The notes under the pieces are model-generated. The model did not search any database. It had not been told where the DNA came from and saw only the letters and a list, made by a program, of their open reading frames with translations. This document shows positions 30,870 through 40,118 of a stretch of DNA of 64,000 nt, one piece after another. The translations under genes were made by a program, and so were the position numbers. Positions within the stretch are counted from its first letter, which is position 1. Each line of letters begins with the position of its first letter. The stretch is taken from the NCBI GenBank assembly GCA_964598725.1, contig CAZRCW010000002.1, positions 248,001 to 312,000 of the forward strand. The letters are read 5' to 3'. This stretch comes from JAGOTP01 sp964598725. Lineage in GTDB: Bacteria > Patescibacteriota > Patescibacteriia > 2-12-FULL-60-25.

Positions 30870-33341
30870 CTAGGCTCGGATCTTCACCCAATGAAGATAA
30901 ATTTTCTTCGCGAGATCGGTCAGTAAGAAATACAGAATCACGAGACCAGCCGTGATCAGCAGGAGCGGCATGGTTGGCCTTGGAAACGAGAACCACCTTG
31001 TAAACGGTGAAACGTAGGTAAAGATAAACGCACAAACGGCTGCACCAAGCGTCGCAAACCATAACGCCCGTGGTGGTTTAGATGCCTGGAAAAACCAGCC
31101 TGACGAGCGGATCGAGAAGATCAACACGAGCTCGGTTAGTACCGAGGCGAGGAACCACATCACCTGTAAATGCGAGGGCGTGACAGTTTGATAGATACGG
31201 AAGAACAAAAAGTCGAAGATCGTACTCACCCCGCCGAGCGCGAGACAAAAGAATAGAAGTGGCTTGATCGAGAAACGCACAGGGACCTTTGTGTCATTCG
31301 ACTGAATTGTGTCCAAGCAGATGGCTGTCATTGGAAAGTCTGAAAGCAGATTCAAAAGCAAAATCTGAATCGGTAGCATCGGCAAAGTCGGAATAAAGAA
31401 CAGTGATACTACGACCGCAAAGAAGTTCCCGAAGTTGGAAATTAGCGTGGCCCGAATGTATTTGCTGATGTTCACAAAAACAGTTCTTCCTGTGACCATT
31501 CCCTGTGCAATTACATCCAAGCCCTTGTCCAACAGGATGATGTCCGCCGCTTCGCGCGCAATATCCGATGCCTCCTTCACCGCGATTCCCACATTCGCAA
31601 GCTTTAAAGCGGGCGCATCGTTGATCCCCTCCCCCATAAAGCCAACGCTGCCATGACGCTGTAATTCTTGAATAATGATGTACTTCTGTTTTGGATCAAC
31701 GCGTGCAAAGACGGCGCAGGTTTTCGCTTGTTTTCGCCGTTCAGCCGGAGTCAGCTGAAGAAAAGCCTCGCCTGTCAGAACTTCGCTCGCGTCTCTGATC
31801 AATCCGACTCGCTTTGCAATCGCGGTCGCAACCTCAGGACTATCCCCGGTCAGCATTTTCACTTTTACCCCTAAATCTCGGATCTGCTGCAGTGCCGAAG
31901 CGGCTGAAGCTTTGAGCGGATCTTCAAACGACACACCGCCCGCTAGCGTCAGTCCGATCTCCTCCGTCTCTACATCAGCCCGCACAGAATGCGAGATCTC
32001 TTTCTTTGCGACAGCCAAAACCCGACGGCCAAGGAGCCCTTGTACCTTCATCCAAGCTTTGAAGCTTACTGGGACGTTTTTACAGAGCTTCAATATTTCT
32101 TCAGGCGCCCCACAGGAAACGATCATCCCACCTGCCTTGTCTACAACATACGCCGTGACCCGCTTGCGGCGTGGATCGAATGGAAGATGAGCTTTCAGCG
32201 AGAATCCGTTCAACGTACGGAGATCCACCTTGTCCAAACCCTGCAGCAACGCTTGATTGAATGGATCGAGGTCTTCCGGCGTCTTCAAGCGGTGGGTCTC
32301 GACACAGTGAAGCGCCAGAAGCCGCGCATTTCCGACATATTCACGCACCTCGGCGACTCGCAAACGATTCTCGGTCAGCGTGCCAGTCTTATCGGTACAG
32401 AGGATCTCGATTGAGCCAAGGTCCTCAATCGAACTCAGACGCTTCACAACAACCTGACGACGCGCCATAAGCAACGCGCCACGCGATAAACAGATCGTGA
32501 CAACCAATGGCAACGTCTCAGGAACGACACTCACCGCCAAAGCGACGGAAAAAATGGCGAACTGGACCCAGGTCAGCGTCGAATCTCCTTGAAAGACCAA
32601 GCGAAGAACAAACGTCACCGCGACCGCGATCACCACAAACCACAAAATCGCTGTACTCAGGTGACGGATCGAGCGCTGATAGGAGCCTTCAGCTGTTGTT
32701 TCAGAAGTGAGCTTCGCGATCGTGCCTAACGCTGTCGCCCTGCCGGTATGAACGATGCATATCTTCGCCCAACCCTGTGTCACTTTCGTTCCAGCACGTA
32801 ACGGCTCTGTCATTTCTTTCGTTGCGGGGAAGCTCTCACCCGTCAGGACCGACTCGTCGCATAGACACGCTTCGGCTTCGATCGCGATCCCATCCGCCGG
32901 CACGATATCCCCGACTTCAACCAAACATACATCACCAGGAACAATCTCATTACACGCCACCCGTTCTTGCTTGCCATTGCGAATCACTTTGCACGACGGA
33001 CGCAGAATCGCCTGCAACATCGCAACCGCTTTTTCGGCATGGAATTCTTGAAAGAAGCCTAAACCCGCATTCACGATAATAAACGCAACAATCATCAAAC
33101 CACCGATCAGATCCTGAAACACGAATGACAGAATAGCCGAGGCAAACAACAAATAGACGAAGGGCGATTTGAACTGATTCAACAACAAGCGCCACCACGT
33201 GACCTCTGCTCGTTCGATCTGATTTGGTCCGTACTCTTTGAGACGCGAACTCGCCTCGCGTGAGGTGAGACCTTTGACACTACTTTTCAAGGTTGAAAAG
33301 ACTTCTTTCGGCGTGTGAACGCCAAGCGTTGGAAGGTCCAT
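30870..33341 (-). CDS. P-type cation ATPase, Mg-transporting (MgtA-like)
   Basis: 823 residues. The N-terminal cation-ATPase domain is followed by the actuator loop with TGESFPATKE, membrane motif VVPETLPLVVT (P-E-x-L-P, as in MgtA rather than the PEGLP of Ca pumps) and phosphorylation motif CTDKTGTLTEN (Asp at about 316). The hinge reads MGEGINDAPALK, where the family has GDGxND: the first Asp is Glu. Ten membrane helices are expected. The probable substrate is Mg2+; Ca2+ or another cation cannot be excluded. No Mg-sensing leader is evident. It follows the tspO gene by 48 bases. Confidence 0.85.
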   Translation of the reverse strand: MDLPTLGVHTPKEVFSTLKSSVKGLTSREASSRLKEYGPNQIERAEVTWWRLLLNQFKSPFVYLLFASAILSFVFQDLIGGLMIVAFIIVNAGLGFFQEFHAEKAVAMLQAILRPSCKVIRNGKQERVACNEIVPGDVCLVEVGDIVPADGIAIEAEACLCDESVLTGESFPATKEMTEPLRAGTKVTQGWAKICIVHTGRATALGTIAKLTSETTAEGSYQRSIRHLSTAILWFVVIAVAVTFVLRLVFQGDSTLTWVQFAIFSVALAVSVVPETLPLVVTICLSRGALLMARRQVVVKRLSSIEDLGSIEILCTDKTGTLTENRLRVAEVREYVGNARLLALHCVETHRLKTPEDLDPFNQALLQGLDKVDLRTLNGFSLKAHLPFDPRRKRVTAYVVDKAGGMIVSCGAPEEILKLCKNVPVSFKAWMKVQGLLGRRVLAVAKKEISHSVRADVETEEIGLTLAGGVSFEDPLKASAASALQQIRDLGVKVKMLTGDSPEVATAIAKRVGLIRDASEVLTGEAFLQLTPAERRKQAKTCAVFARVDPKQKYIIIQELQRHGSVGFMGEGINDAPALKLANVGIAVKEASDIAREAADIILLDKGLDVIAQGMVTGRTVFVNISKYIRATLISNFGNFFAVVVSLFFIPTLPMLPIQILLLNLLSDFPMTAICLDTIQSNDTKVPVRFSIKPLLFFCLALGGVSTIFDFLFFRIYQTVTPSHLQVMWFLASVLTELVLIFSIRSSGWFFQASKPPRALWFATLGAAVCAFIFTYVSPFTRWFSFPRPTMPLLLITAGLVILYFLLTDLAKKIYLHWVKIRA

Positions 33342-33389
33342 ACAAAGAACAAGCTAGGCCTAGTCTAGCACATCCGACCCAAGAAAAGA

Positions 33390-33878
33390 CTACCGATTTA
33401 GCACCAAGAAACCTGCATTCAAATAGGTGGCGAATGTCACCCAGAGCAAATAAGGAATGAGGAGAAGTGCCGCGAGCTGCGAAACACGATAAAAGACTCG
33501 GATCGTAACCACAATCGCAATCCAAAGGGCAACGATGCCGATCAAAGCCAGTGTGAGATTTTGCAAGCCAAAGAAGAGTGGGGTCCAGATCGCATTCAAG
33601 ACGAGTTGGATCGCAAAGCAGATGAGAGCTGGCTTCACCGTTTCACGTCGTTGACCACTCCCCTTCTTCCAGACAAGAAAGGCAGCGATTCCCATTAAGG
33701 CATACAACACCGTCCAGACAGGACCAAAGATCCAAGACGGGGGTGTTAACGGTGGTCGCTGCAACACGGCGTACCAGGTTGGGATTGCTTTGATCGTGAA
33801 CAGCGTACCGATTGCACCCGCTAGCTCACAGACAACAATCGCCAACACAACACCGATAATTGTTTGTTTTTTGCTCAT
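33390..33878 (-). CDS. tspO: TspO/MBR family tryptophan-rich sensory protein
   Basis: 162 residues and five membrane helices. The family signature is clear: IPTWYAVLQRPPLTPPSWIFGPVWTVLY in pieces (WYAVLQRPPLTPPSWIFGPV), then LNAIWTPLFFGLQNLTLALI. TspO binds porphyrins and other ligands in the membrane and modulates tetrapyrrole or stress responses. The start MSKKQTIIG is preceded by a TATACT-like element. No tetrapyrrole genes lie nearby. Confidence 0.92.
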   Translation of the reverse strand: MSKKQTIIGVVLAIVVCELAGAIGTLFTIKAIPTWYAVLQRPPLTPPSWIFGPVWTVLYALMGIAAFLVWKKGSGQRRETVKPALICFAIQLVLNAIWTPLFFGLQNLTLALIGIVALWIAIVVTIRVFYRVSQLAALLLIPYLLWVTFATYLNAGFLVLNR

Positions 33879-33924
33879 AGAGACAGTATACAGTGGTTTT
33901 CACTTTCTGTTCAGATAAAGCTGC

Positions 33925-33953
33925 TTGACCCATTTTCTAAGGGGGACTACGGT
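33925..33953 (+). promoter_or_regulatory. Promoter for genes 33959-34392
   Basis: TTGACC (33925-33930), 17 bases, TACGGT (33948-33953). The ATG at 33959 starts 5 bases after the -10, so the transcript would be leaderless. Confidence 0.6.
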
Positions 33954-33958
33954 AAAGG

Positions 33959-34201
33959 ATGAGGATCACTCCTCATTCCATTTACTCCTTAAACCATCTT
34001 CGAGAGATGAAGCAACCACTGACACTGAGTGATGCATCGCAAGAAGACCTGGATAAAGAAGCTCACGCCAAAAAAGAGTTGAGCATGGAAGAGAGTCGAA
34101 CTATCCGGGAACGGAAGGCGATGAAAGCCGAAGACGCCGCAGAAAAGGCGGCAGGCCAAACGTTCGCACAACCCGAGTCCCTTTATAAAAACGCCTTGTA
34201 A
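33959..34201 (+). CDS. Small charged hydrophilic protein
   Basis: 80 residues from the promoter-proximal ATG; an internal Met at 34007 would give 64. The sequence is Glu/Lys/Ala-rich and helical (KEAHAKKELSMEESRTIRER, AEDAAEKAAGQ) with no hydrophobic core, like small stress- or DNA-associated proteins. It is followed after 11 bases by another very hydrophilic small gene. Function unknown. Confidence 0.55.
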   Translation: MRITPHSIYSLNHLREMKQPLTLSDASQEDLDKEAHAKKELSMEESRTIRERKAMKAEDAAEKAAGQTFAQPESLYKNAL

Positions 34202-34212
34202 CCAACATCCAT

Positions 34213-34392
34213 ATGACAAACAACTCCAACGACAAAAAGACGACCTCGAATAGCGGCATTCAAAATACAACCGATCAGCACACACAGCCTACAGGTCAAG
34301 GAAACGGTGTTCTCGGCGCACGTGAAGGGAAAGAAGGAAATCGTGCCCAACAGAACCCAGACAAAGGACACGATCAGCAGCGTTCTTCGTAG
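34213..34392 (+). CDS. Very small disordered Asn/Gln/Gly-rich protein
   Basis: 59 residues, starting MTNNSNDKKTTSNSGIQNTT and ending HDQQRSS. It has no hydrophobic stretch and must be intrinsically disordered. It follows the preceding small gene by 11 bases and ends just before a strong terminator. This placement and the clean frame support it as real. It resembles stress-induced hydrophilins in composition only. Confidence 0.5.
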   Translation: MTNNSNDKKTTSNSGIQNTTDQHTQPTGQGNGVLGAREGKEGNRAQQNPDKGHDQQRSS

Positions 34393-34405
34393 AATTGATG
34401 GATAC

Positions 34406-34434
34406 AGAAAAACGGCCCTCGGGCCGTTTTTCTT
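34406..34434 (+). terminator. Terminator after the small-protein pair
   Basis: The 11-bp stem AAAAACGGCCC / GGGCCGTTTTT has a 2-base loop and a T-rich tail. Confidence 0.9.
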
Positions 34435-34444
34435 ATTGGCTCAA

Positions 34445-34960
34445 CTACGGCTGGAAGAGATCTTCAGGCAAAATAAGAACGTCATTCACCTCTGGAAACT
34501 GATAAGCCGTAGACCGTATCTGTTGACGTAAAATCGTTGTCCGACAGGAACCACCACTGGTGGCATGCTCAGGATCACGGAAGGTGAGCGTCAACTTCCC
34601 TGTCTCAAGCAACGTCGATTCAAGTGTCAGACCCGATAACGGGAAACCCGTCGAAAGACCCGCCAGCCGCTCCTGCTCTGTCAGCTCACCCTTCATAAGC
34701 TCCGTAAGCGCATCCCGAATCGGAGTCGATGTGTGAGGAATCGTTCGATTGATCTTCGCCAGACCAACATCGGAATCCGAACAGAGAACGTTTCCTCGCT
34801 CATCCGTATCTTGTTTTGCATCGTAGAGATACAGGACAATGGAACGAGGCTCAGGTGAAGGTGCACTTACTGGTTTTTTAGCCGGCATCAACAAAAAGCC
34901 AATTCCGATCACAAGCGCAATCAGGACAACGAACAACACCGGTTTATTGTAAGGCGCCAT
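34445..34960 (-). CDS. GerMN-domain membrane-anchored protein
   Basis: 171 residues. One N-terminal membrane helix (VLFVVLIALVIGIGFLLM) is followed by a Pro/Ser linker and a GerMN-type domain from about residue 40 (IVLYLYDAKQ ... IPHTSTPIRDALTELMKGEL ... GLSTGFPLSGLTLESTLLE). GerMN domains occur in spore germination lipoproteins and in cell-wall proteins of non-sporulating bacteria; here a wall role is more likely. It follows the gene at 34982-35392 by 21 bases on the same strand. Confidence 0.82.
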   Translation of the reverse strand: MAPYNKPVLFVVLIALVIGIGFLLMPAKKPVSAPSPEPRSIVLYLYDAKQDTDERGNVLCSDSDVGLAKINRTIPHTSTPIRDALTELMKGELTEQERLAGLSTGFPLSGLTLESTLLETGKLTLTFRDPEHATSGGSCRTTILRQQIRSTAYQFPEVNDVLILPEDLFQP

Positions 34961-34981
34961 AGAATTGCCGAATAAACCGCC

Positions 34982-35392
34982 CTACTCAACCGCTACTTTT
35001 GAATGATCGGCTGGATCATAATACACCGTGACCGTGGTACCAGGCTGCACCTGTGGCAAATAGACCTGATTGATCACCATTTTCGTTTCCGCCGTGAAGT
35101 CATCCCCTTCTTTCGCATCGACGAGTAAGGTCAATTTCACTTGCGGTTGGCTATTGTAGAGATTGCCGGTTGGTTCGATGGCGGTGATCTTTGCCGTTGT
35201 TTTTGTACCGGTATTGCGAATCTTGCTCTGCTGATAGCTAGGCCACCAGAATTGGCCCAAACCGATGCCAACGATCACGAACGGCAAAAGGATCATAAGC
35301 AACAGCGGAATCCAGCGAACTCTCACCTTTTTTGGTGGTTGGTTCGGATCTTGAGGTGGAACTTGGGGCGGATTTTGTGGAGATGGGTTCAT
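34982..35392 (-). CDS. Membrane protein with DUF3592-like domain
   Basis: 136 residues. A Pro/Gln-rich cytoplasmic N-terminus is followed by one membrane helix (WIPLLLMILLPFVIVGIGLG) and a beta-rich domain (GTKTTAKITAIEPTGNLYNS ... VQPGTTVTVYYDPADHSKVA) that looks like DUF3592, probably outside the membrane. The start at 35392 is chosen because the longer frame adds an unlikely Phe/Tyr-rich leader. It is in an operon with the GerMN protein. Confidence 0.7.
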   Translation of the reverse strand: MNPSPQNPPQVPPQDPNQPPKKVRVRWIPLLLMILLPFVIVGIGLGQFWWPSYQQSKIRNTGTKTTAKITAIEPTGNLYNSQPQVKLTLLVDAKEGDDFTAETKMVINQVYLPQVQPGTTVTVYYDPADHSKVAVE

Positions 35393-35436
35393 ACCGAAAA
35401 AGTATATACCCTTCACCCAGACCTTCCTATTCGTGT

Positions 35437-35805
35437 CTAGTTCTCCAAGATTTTGCGTTCGGTTGCCACATCACGATTCTTACACTGCTCATCCGTGTAT
35501 TTCTCTGGATAGCGCTGACGGAGCTTGTTAATATTCTTCTCCCAGATATCTTCAAATGATACTCCCAGTTCATCGGCTAGGATCGCCAAGTACCACATCG
35601 TATCCCCGATCTCTTCGATCAAGTTTACTCGATCGAGGACGCGACCATAGATCTTGGCTTTTTTAACGGCATCCATCAACTCACCCACTTCGGTGACCGC
35701 GCCCATCACCCCGTGCTCGATGCGCGGCGTAACGTCGCCGGTTGCCTGGAAACGGTAGGTTCCTTCAGTACGTAAGGCTTTTTGGATGTATTCAGCGGGG
35801 GTCAT
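35437..35805 (-). CDS. MazG-like nucleotide pyrophosphohydrolase
   Basis: 122 residues of the all-alpha NTP pyrophosphatase fold. The metal-binding motifs are EVGELMDAVK (about 38-47) and EEIGDTMWYLAILADELG (about 64-81), giving the E-x2-E ... E-x2-D arrangement. It would hydrolyse non-canonical or excess NTPs to NMP and PPi (house-cleaning). Single-domain length matches the phage/MazG-like group. It lies 45 bases upstream of the DUF3592-like unit and downstream of the glycosyltransferases on the same strand. Confidence 0.88.
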   Translation of the reverse strand: MTPAEYIQKALRTEGTYRFQATGDVTPRIEHGVMGAVTEVGELMDAVKKAKIYGRVLDRVNLIEEIGDTMWYLAILADELGVSFEDIWEKNINKLRQRYPEKYTDEQCKNRDVATERKILEN

Positions 35806-35850
35806 AGGACAAGCAGAGGAATAGATACGAACAACGATAAACGAGGAACC

Positions 35851-36906
35851 TTAGTCGAGCAATCCGTGCCAAACTTTGTCCGCGATTGCCTTCCAATTGT
35901 AGGTCTGGAGACGGGCCCGTCCGGCGGTTATCAGCTGCGCTCTGAGCGCTTCATCCCCTACTAACCTCGATACACCGGCAGCGATCGAACTCGCCTCATG
36001 CGGTGAGACAGCCACACAAGCGCCTTGAGCGATCTCAAGTAACGGGGGGATGTCCGAAGCAACGACCGGCACCCCTGCGTAAAACGCTTCGAGCATCGGA
36101 AACGAGAAGCCCTCTTCTTTCGACGGAATTGTCATGATCGACGCGCCGCGCAACAAGCGCCACTTCTCTTCATTCGTAATATAGCCGAGATGGGTCACGC
36201 CTGGCTCTTTCAGGTGTGGTTCAATCTCTTCAAAGCCATGACCAGACTTTCCCGCCAACACCAAACGCCACTCCGGATGAGTCCCTCGAAACAGCTGAAA
36301 AGCTTCCAATAAACGACGAACGTTCTTTTTTTCTTCAATGCGACCAATGAACAAGATGTAAGGGGAGGTTGTATCACGGATTGAAAGATCGTCCGCTGGA
36401 ATCGTCGATTCATCTAACGCCCAACCGGTGGCTACGATCTTGTCAGAAGAAAAATCGGCTAATTCAATGAGATCACGTTTCACCGCTTCGCTCGGAACAA
36501 TAACCATTCTGCAGGCTGTACGAGCACGCCGCGTGTCACGTGCAATGAGCCAACGCTCTTTCGGTGCGTAGGCCTCTGGTGTGCGGAACGACGAAATGTC
36601 GTGGATGATTCGCACGACACGCTTCGGTAACCACGTTGGAAGATTGTGTACCGGCACAAACAACGCATCCGGCTTATCTCTCCAAAGCGCCCAAGAAAGA
36701 TGAATCACTGTCCAAAAACGACCGTATGGGAGAATGCGCTGCTTCTCACGCGGCAGCCAAGAAATCAGCTCAGGCGTGTAATACGTAAGTTCAACGCCTT
36801 TTGGACAGGTTGCTTCAAGCGTCTTCAAGAGCGCATCGCTCACGACTTCAACACCGGTCTTTTGGACGCGGTCGATGCTGCGTGAGGCATCAATCGCGAT
36901 TTTCAT
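35851..36906 (-). CDS. Glycosyltransferase family 4 (GT-B)
   Basis: 351 residues. The N-terminal domain begins MKIAIDASRSIDRVQKTGVE. The C-terminal nucleotide-sugar domain has ILFIGRIEEKKNVRRLLEAF (about 198) and the E-x7-E signature SKEEGFSFPMLEAFYAGVPV (about 280). It transfers a sugar from an activated donor to an unknown acceptor, probably in surface-glycan synthesis. The start overlaps the end of the next upstream gene, another GT4, by 17 bases, so the two are translationally linked. Confidence 0.88.
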   Translation of the reverse strand: MKIAIDASRSIDRVQKTGVEVVSDALLKTLEATCPKGVELTYYTPELISWLPREKQRILPYGRFWTVIHLSWALWRDKPDALFVPVHNLPTWLPKRVVRIIHDISSFRTPEAYAPKERWLIARDTRRARTACRMVIVPSEAVKRDLIELADFSSDKIVATGWALDESTIPADDLSIRDTTSPYILFIGRIEEKKNVRRLLEAFQLFRGTHPEWRLVLAGKSGHGFEEIEPHLKEPGVTHLGYITNEEKWRLLRGASIMTIPSKEEGFSFPMLEAFYAGVPVVASDIPPLLEIAQGACVAVSPHEASSIAAGVSRLVGDEALRAQLITAGRARLQTYNWKAIADKVWHGLLD

Positions 36907-37993
36907 AGACCAAGGCTCGCATTTTTTCTGCGAACAAGCTCACATCAAACCGCTTGGCCTGCGCTTCGCATTGCGCGCGCATCGCCAACGCTTTTTCGGG
37001 TGTCAGTTCATTAATGGCAGCCACCAGACTCGTTACCTCGCACGCCACAGGAATGAGTACGCCGGTCTTTCCGGGAATAATCGTCTCGCGCAATCCCCCT
37101 TCGTCCACGCCAATACAGGGTTTCCCGGCGGACATTCCCTCAAGCGGCGACATCCCGAAGTCTTCGTTGATCGGGATGTAGAGAGTAGCGATACAAGATC
37201 CAACCAACTCTTTGAGCTTCGCATCTTCGACACGCCCAAGAATCGTAATATTTGGATAGCCTTTCGCAAGTTCGCGTAATTCTTGCTCCGCTGGACCACT
37301 TGAAGCAATTACCACTTGTTTGTCAGGGAGCTGCTGAAAGGCGCGTACGATGCGGTCGATACGCTTCAATGGATCAAGACGCGCGAATGACAGATAGTAT
37401 AGTTCTTGTGTTTGCCAGGTAAAAACATCCGTACGAATCGGTGGGTAAATGATGTCAGACTCACGATTACAAAATGTCTTCAAGCGATCATGCACCGCCT
37501 GCGAGTTGGTGACGACCGTTGGCATCCGTGATAAACCTAGATTGTAGATCGTTCGAATCAGCCATTTCCCAACATCATAATAAAAGAACTGCTTAAGACG
37601 CGATCGCTCTTCGCCTCGACGATGCGCTAACAGGTCGTAGACGTAGCGGACCGGTGTGTGGCAATAATAAATCCGCTTCTGTTTTTTCGGCAGCGGACGC
37701 AAGGCGGCTGAAAGACAATTATTTCCGGAGAAAATCACCACATCATACTCACGAATGATCTTGCGTGCTTTCCACCAGAAGTTCCATTGAGCACGGAAAT
37801 AACGCCAAACGATCATCGGGGCCTCGCCCTCATCCAAGACAAAGACTTTGCCCGGTGCCTCTGAACGATCGAAGGTCGCCGCGGTCCAATATTCGGTCAA
37901 AATGTCCGCCTTGAGGGCATTCGCCAAATCTAAGACCAGGCGTTCACCGCCACCCCGAAACTGGAACCGATCTTGAATCACCAATATCTTCAT
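36890..37993 (-). CDS. Glycosyltransferase family 4 (GT-B)
   Basis: 367 residues. The acceptor domain starts MKILVIQDRFQFRGGGERLV with the GGGE motif of GT4. The middle contains YYCHTPVRYVYDLLAHRRGE, as in mannosyltransferases of the WbaZ/GumH type. The donor domain has YLSFARLDPLKRIDRIVRAF and NEDFGMSPLEGMSAGKPCIG (E-x7-E). It is the first gene of the two-gene glycosyltransferase unit. A mannose donor is a guess from family resemblance. Confidence 0.88.
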   Translation of the reverse strand: MKILVIQDRFQFRGGGERLVLDLANALKADILTEYWTAATFDRSEAPGKVFVLDEGEAPMIVWRYFRAQWNFWWKARKIIREYDVVIFSGNNCLSAALRPLPKKQKRIYYCHTPVRYVYDLLAHRRGEERSRLKQFFYYDVGKWLIRTIYNLGLSRMPTVVTNSQAVHDRLKTFCNRESDIIYPPIRTDVFTWQTQELYYLSFARLDPLKRIDRIVRAFQQLPDKQVVIASSGPAEQELRELAKGYPNITILGRVEDAKLKELVGSCIATLYIPINEDFGMSPLEGMSAGKPCIGVDEGGLRETIIPGKTGVLIPVACEVTSLVAAINELTPEKALAMRAQCEAQAKRFDVSLFAEKMRALVYENRD

Positions 37994-38108
37994 AGGTCAG
38001 GCATAGCCTAGCAATCCTGGAGGGAAAAAGCATCCTTCAATTGCAGGAGAGTAATCTCCTAGGTAAGATCAAAGACCAAGATCCGACCACTCTTCTTTTC
38101 CTCAAAAT

Positions 38109-39923
38109 ATGAAAAAAATTATCCTTTTTCTTCTCATACTCAGTCTGCTTGTCATCGGTGGCTGGGTTTTTGCTGTTTCCACTAAAGGCACGACCAACCC
38201 AACACCCGGCGAAGAACGTTGCCATCCGCGAAACGCTCCATTCCAAGATGCCACTTTGCCGATCGAAGCGCGTATAGACGATCTCCTGGGACGTATGACG
38301 CTCGAAGAGAAGATCGGCCAACTGGCGCTGGTTGAGAAGAATGGCTTGCAGAAGACCGAAGACATCAGTACCTATCACTTGGGGGCGCTACTCAGCGGAT
38401 CCGGTTCTCGCCCTGCAACCAACACCCCGCTCGCCTGGCTCGAAATGGTTCAGGACTTCCAAAACCAAGCGAAGGAGACCTGTTTGGGTATTCCTGTTCT
38501 CTACGGCATCGATGCCGTTCACGGAAATGCGGGTGTGTATGGTGCTACTGTCTTTCCGCACGCAATTGGTTTAGCCGCGAGTCATGACGCGAACCTTGTA
38601 GGACGTGTCGCGCATGCAACAGCAGAAGAGATGGCTGCGACCGGAATCTATTGGAATTTCTCACCCTCGCTCGATGTCACAACCGATCAACGCTGGGGAC
38701 GGGTGTATGAAACATTTGGATCGAATACGACCACAATTTCTGATTTAGGCGCCGCTGCCATTGAAGGCCTTCAAACATCGACTGAACCGTATCTCAACGC
38801 GTTAGCGACTCCAAAACATTTTGTCGGTAACGGCGCGACGACTTGGAGAAGTTCGGTTAATGCAGACTACTCACTGGATCAAGGGAATACGGAACTCCCA
38901 GAAGCGGCACTCCGACGTGACCACATTGAGGCCTTCAAGCACGCGATCGATGTCGGAGCATTATCAATTATGGCTGGCTTGAATAGCTGGCAAGGCACAC
39001 CGATCGCCGCTCAACGCCATTTGCTGACGGACGTACTAAAACACGATCTCGGATTTCAGGGCTTCGTCGTCTCCGATTGGTATGGCGTTTACGCCATCTC
39101 CAAGGATCGTTACACCGCGACCGTCACCGGCATCAATGCCGGGATCGATATGGTCATGCTTCCATTCGATTATCAATTGTTCGCAACCGACATGCAGCAA
39201 GCGATCGCAGCGGGCGATATTTCTCAGGACCGTTTGAACGATGCAGTGCGACGCATTCTCCGTGCCAAGTTTCGTGTTGGATTATTCGATCGACCCGCGG
39301 CAAGCGAAAATGGTCTTGCAACGATTGGCAGCACGGAACATCGAGCTTTGGCACGAGAAGCGGTTCAGAAATCCCTAACAGTTCTCAAAACCAAACCGGG
39401 CGTTCTTCCCCTCTCAAAGAATGGCCAACGTATTCTTGTAGCAGGCTCTGGAGCCGATAACTTAGGAATCCAAGCCGGTGGCTGGACGCTCGAATGGCAA
39501 GGAGTAGACGGAAATCTCTTTCCTGGAACAACTATCTTGAATGGAATTCAAAACACAGTCGGGCCAAATACAGCCATTGAATACGCCATCGATGGCGGCC
39601 TCCCCTCCCAAGTTGATAAAGCGGATGTAGGCATCGTCGTCGTTGGAGAACGACCGTACGCAGAAGGTGTGGGTGACCGTGCGAATCCAGAGTTTTCGAA
39701 AGAAGATCTGAAAGCGATTGCGAATGTACGAGCGAGATCAAAAAAGCTGATCGTCATCGTCCTCTCTGGTCGTGCGCTTGAGTTTCCCGAAGAAGCGAAG
39801 GGCTGGGATACGATCATCGCCGCTTGGCTGCCGGGAAGTGAAGGGCGGGGTGTTGCGGATGGATTATTCGGTGTTTCCCCTCTTGTAGCTACAACGCCCG
39901 TTTCTTGGAAGATTCCTGATTAA
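38109..39923 (+). CDS. Glycoside hydrolase family 3 beta-glucosidase-like, exported
   Basis: 604 residues. An N-terminal signal anchor (IILFLLILSLLVIGGWVFAV) is followed by the GH3 barrel: LGRMTLEEKIGQLAL, GIDAVHGNAGVYGATVFPHA, WNFSPSLDVTTDQRWGR, KHFVGNG and the nucleophile in FQGFVVSDWYGVY (Asp at about 324). The second GH3 domain follows (LVAGSGADNLGIQAGGWTLE, VVVGERPYAEGVGDR). This is closest to exo-beta-glucan hydrolases or cellodextrinases. It probably acts outside the membrane on beta-glucans. It overlaps the convergent ywbE-like gene by 4 bases. Confidence 0.9.
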   Translation: MKKIILFLLILSLLVIGGWVFAVSTKGTTNPTPGEERCHPRNAPFQDATLPIEARIDDLLGRMTLEEKIGQLALVEKNGLQKTEDISTYHLGALLSGSGSRPATNTPLAWLEMVQDFQNQAKETCLGIPVLYGIDAVHGNAGVYGATVFPHAIGLAASHDANLVGRVAHATAEEMAATGIYWNFSPSLDVTTDQRWGRVYETFGSNTTTISDLGAAAIEGLQTSTEPYLNALATPKHFVGNGATTWRSSVNADYSLDQGNTELPEAALRRDHIEAFKHAIDVGALSIMAGLNSWQGTPIAAQRHLLTDVLKHDLGFQGFVVSDWYGVYAISKDRYTATVTGINAGIDMVMLPFDYQLFATDMQQAIAAGDISQDRLNDAVRRILRAKFRVGLFDRPAASENGLATIGSTEHRALAREAVQKSLTVLKTKPGVLPLSKNGQRILVAGSGADNLGIQAGGWTLEWQGVDGNLFPGTTILNGIQNTVGPNTAIEYAIDGGLPSQVDKADVGIVVVGERPYAEGVGDRANPEFSKEDLKAIANVRARSKKLIVIVLSGRALEFPEEAKGWDTIIAAWLPGSEGRGVADGLFGVSPLVATTPVSWKIPD

Positions 39924-40114
39924 CCTAAAATATACTGTACCCGCCCCACCTCCCCCGTATCCAAGCGGACCTTGATTCCGCGTGGGTGAACCGGTGCGCT
40001 CGTTAAAATATCCTGAACAAACCCCTGGGTCAGTTTCCCCGTTGGTTGATCGTGTTTTTGGACAATCGCCACCATTAAACCTGGCTGAATGTCTTTTCGC
40101 AGGGTACCGTCCAT
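39920..40114 (-). CDS. YwbE family protein (DUF2196)
   Basis: 64 residues, the normal length of this family. The whole protein is recognisable: MDGTLRKDIQPGLMVAIVQK, then GKLTQGFVQDILTSAPVHPR and GIKVRLDTGEVGRVQ. It is a small beta-barrel (KOW/SH3-like), function not established. The longer antisense frame reaching 40354 is a shadow of the Nudix gene. Its start is only 4 bases from the divergent Nudix start, so each promoter must lie inside the other gene or share bases. Confidence 0.88.
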   Translation of the reverse strand: MDGTLRKDIQPGLMVAIVQKHDQPTGKLTQGFVQDILTSAPVHPRGIKVRLDTGEVGRVQYILG

Positions 40115-40118
40115 ACGT

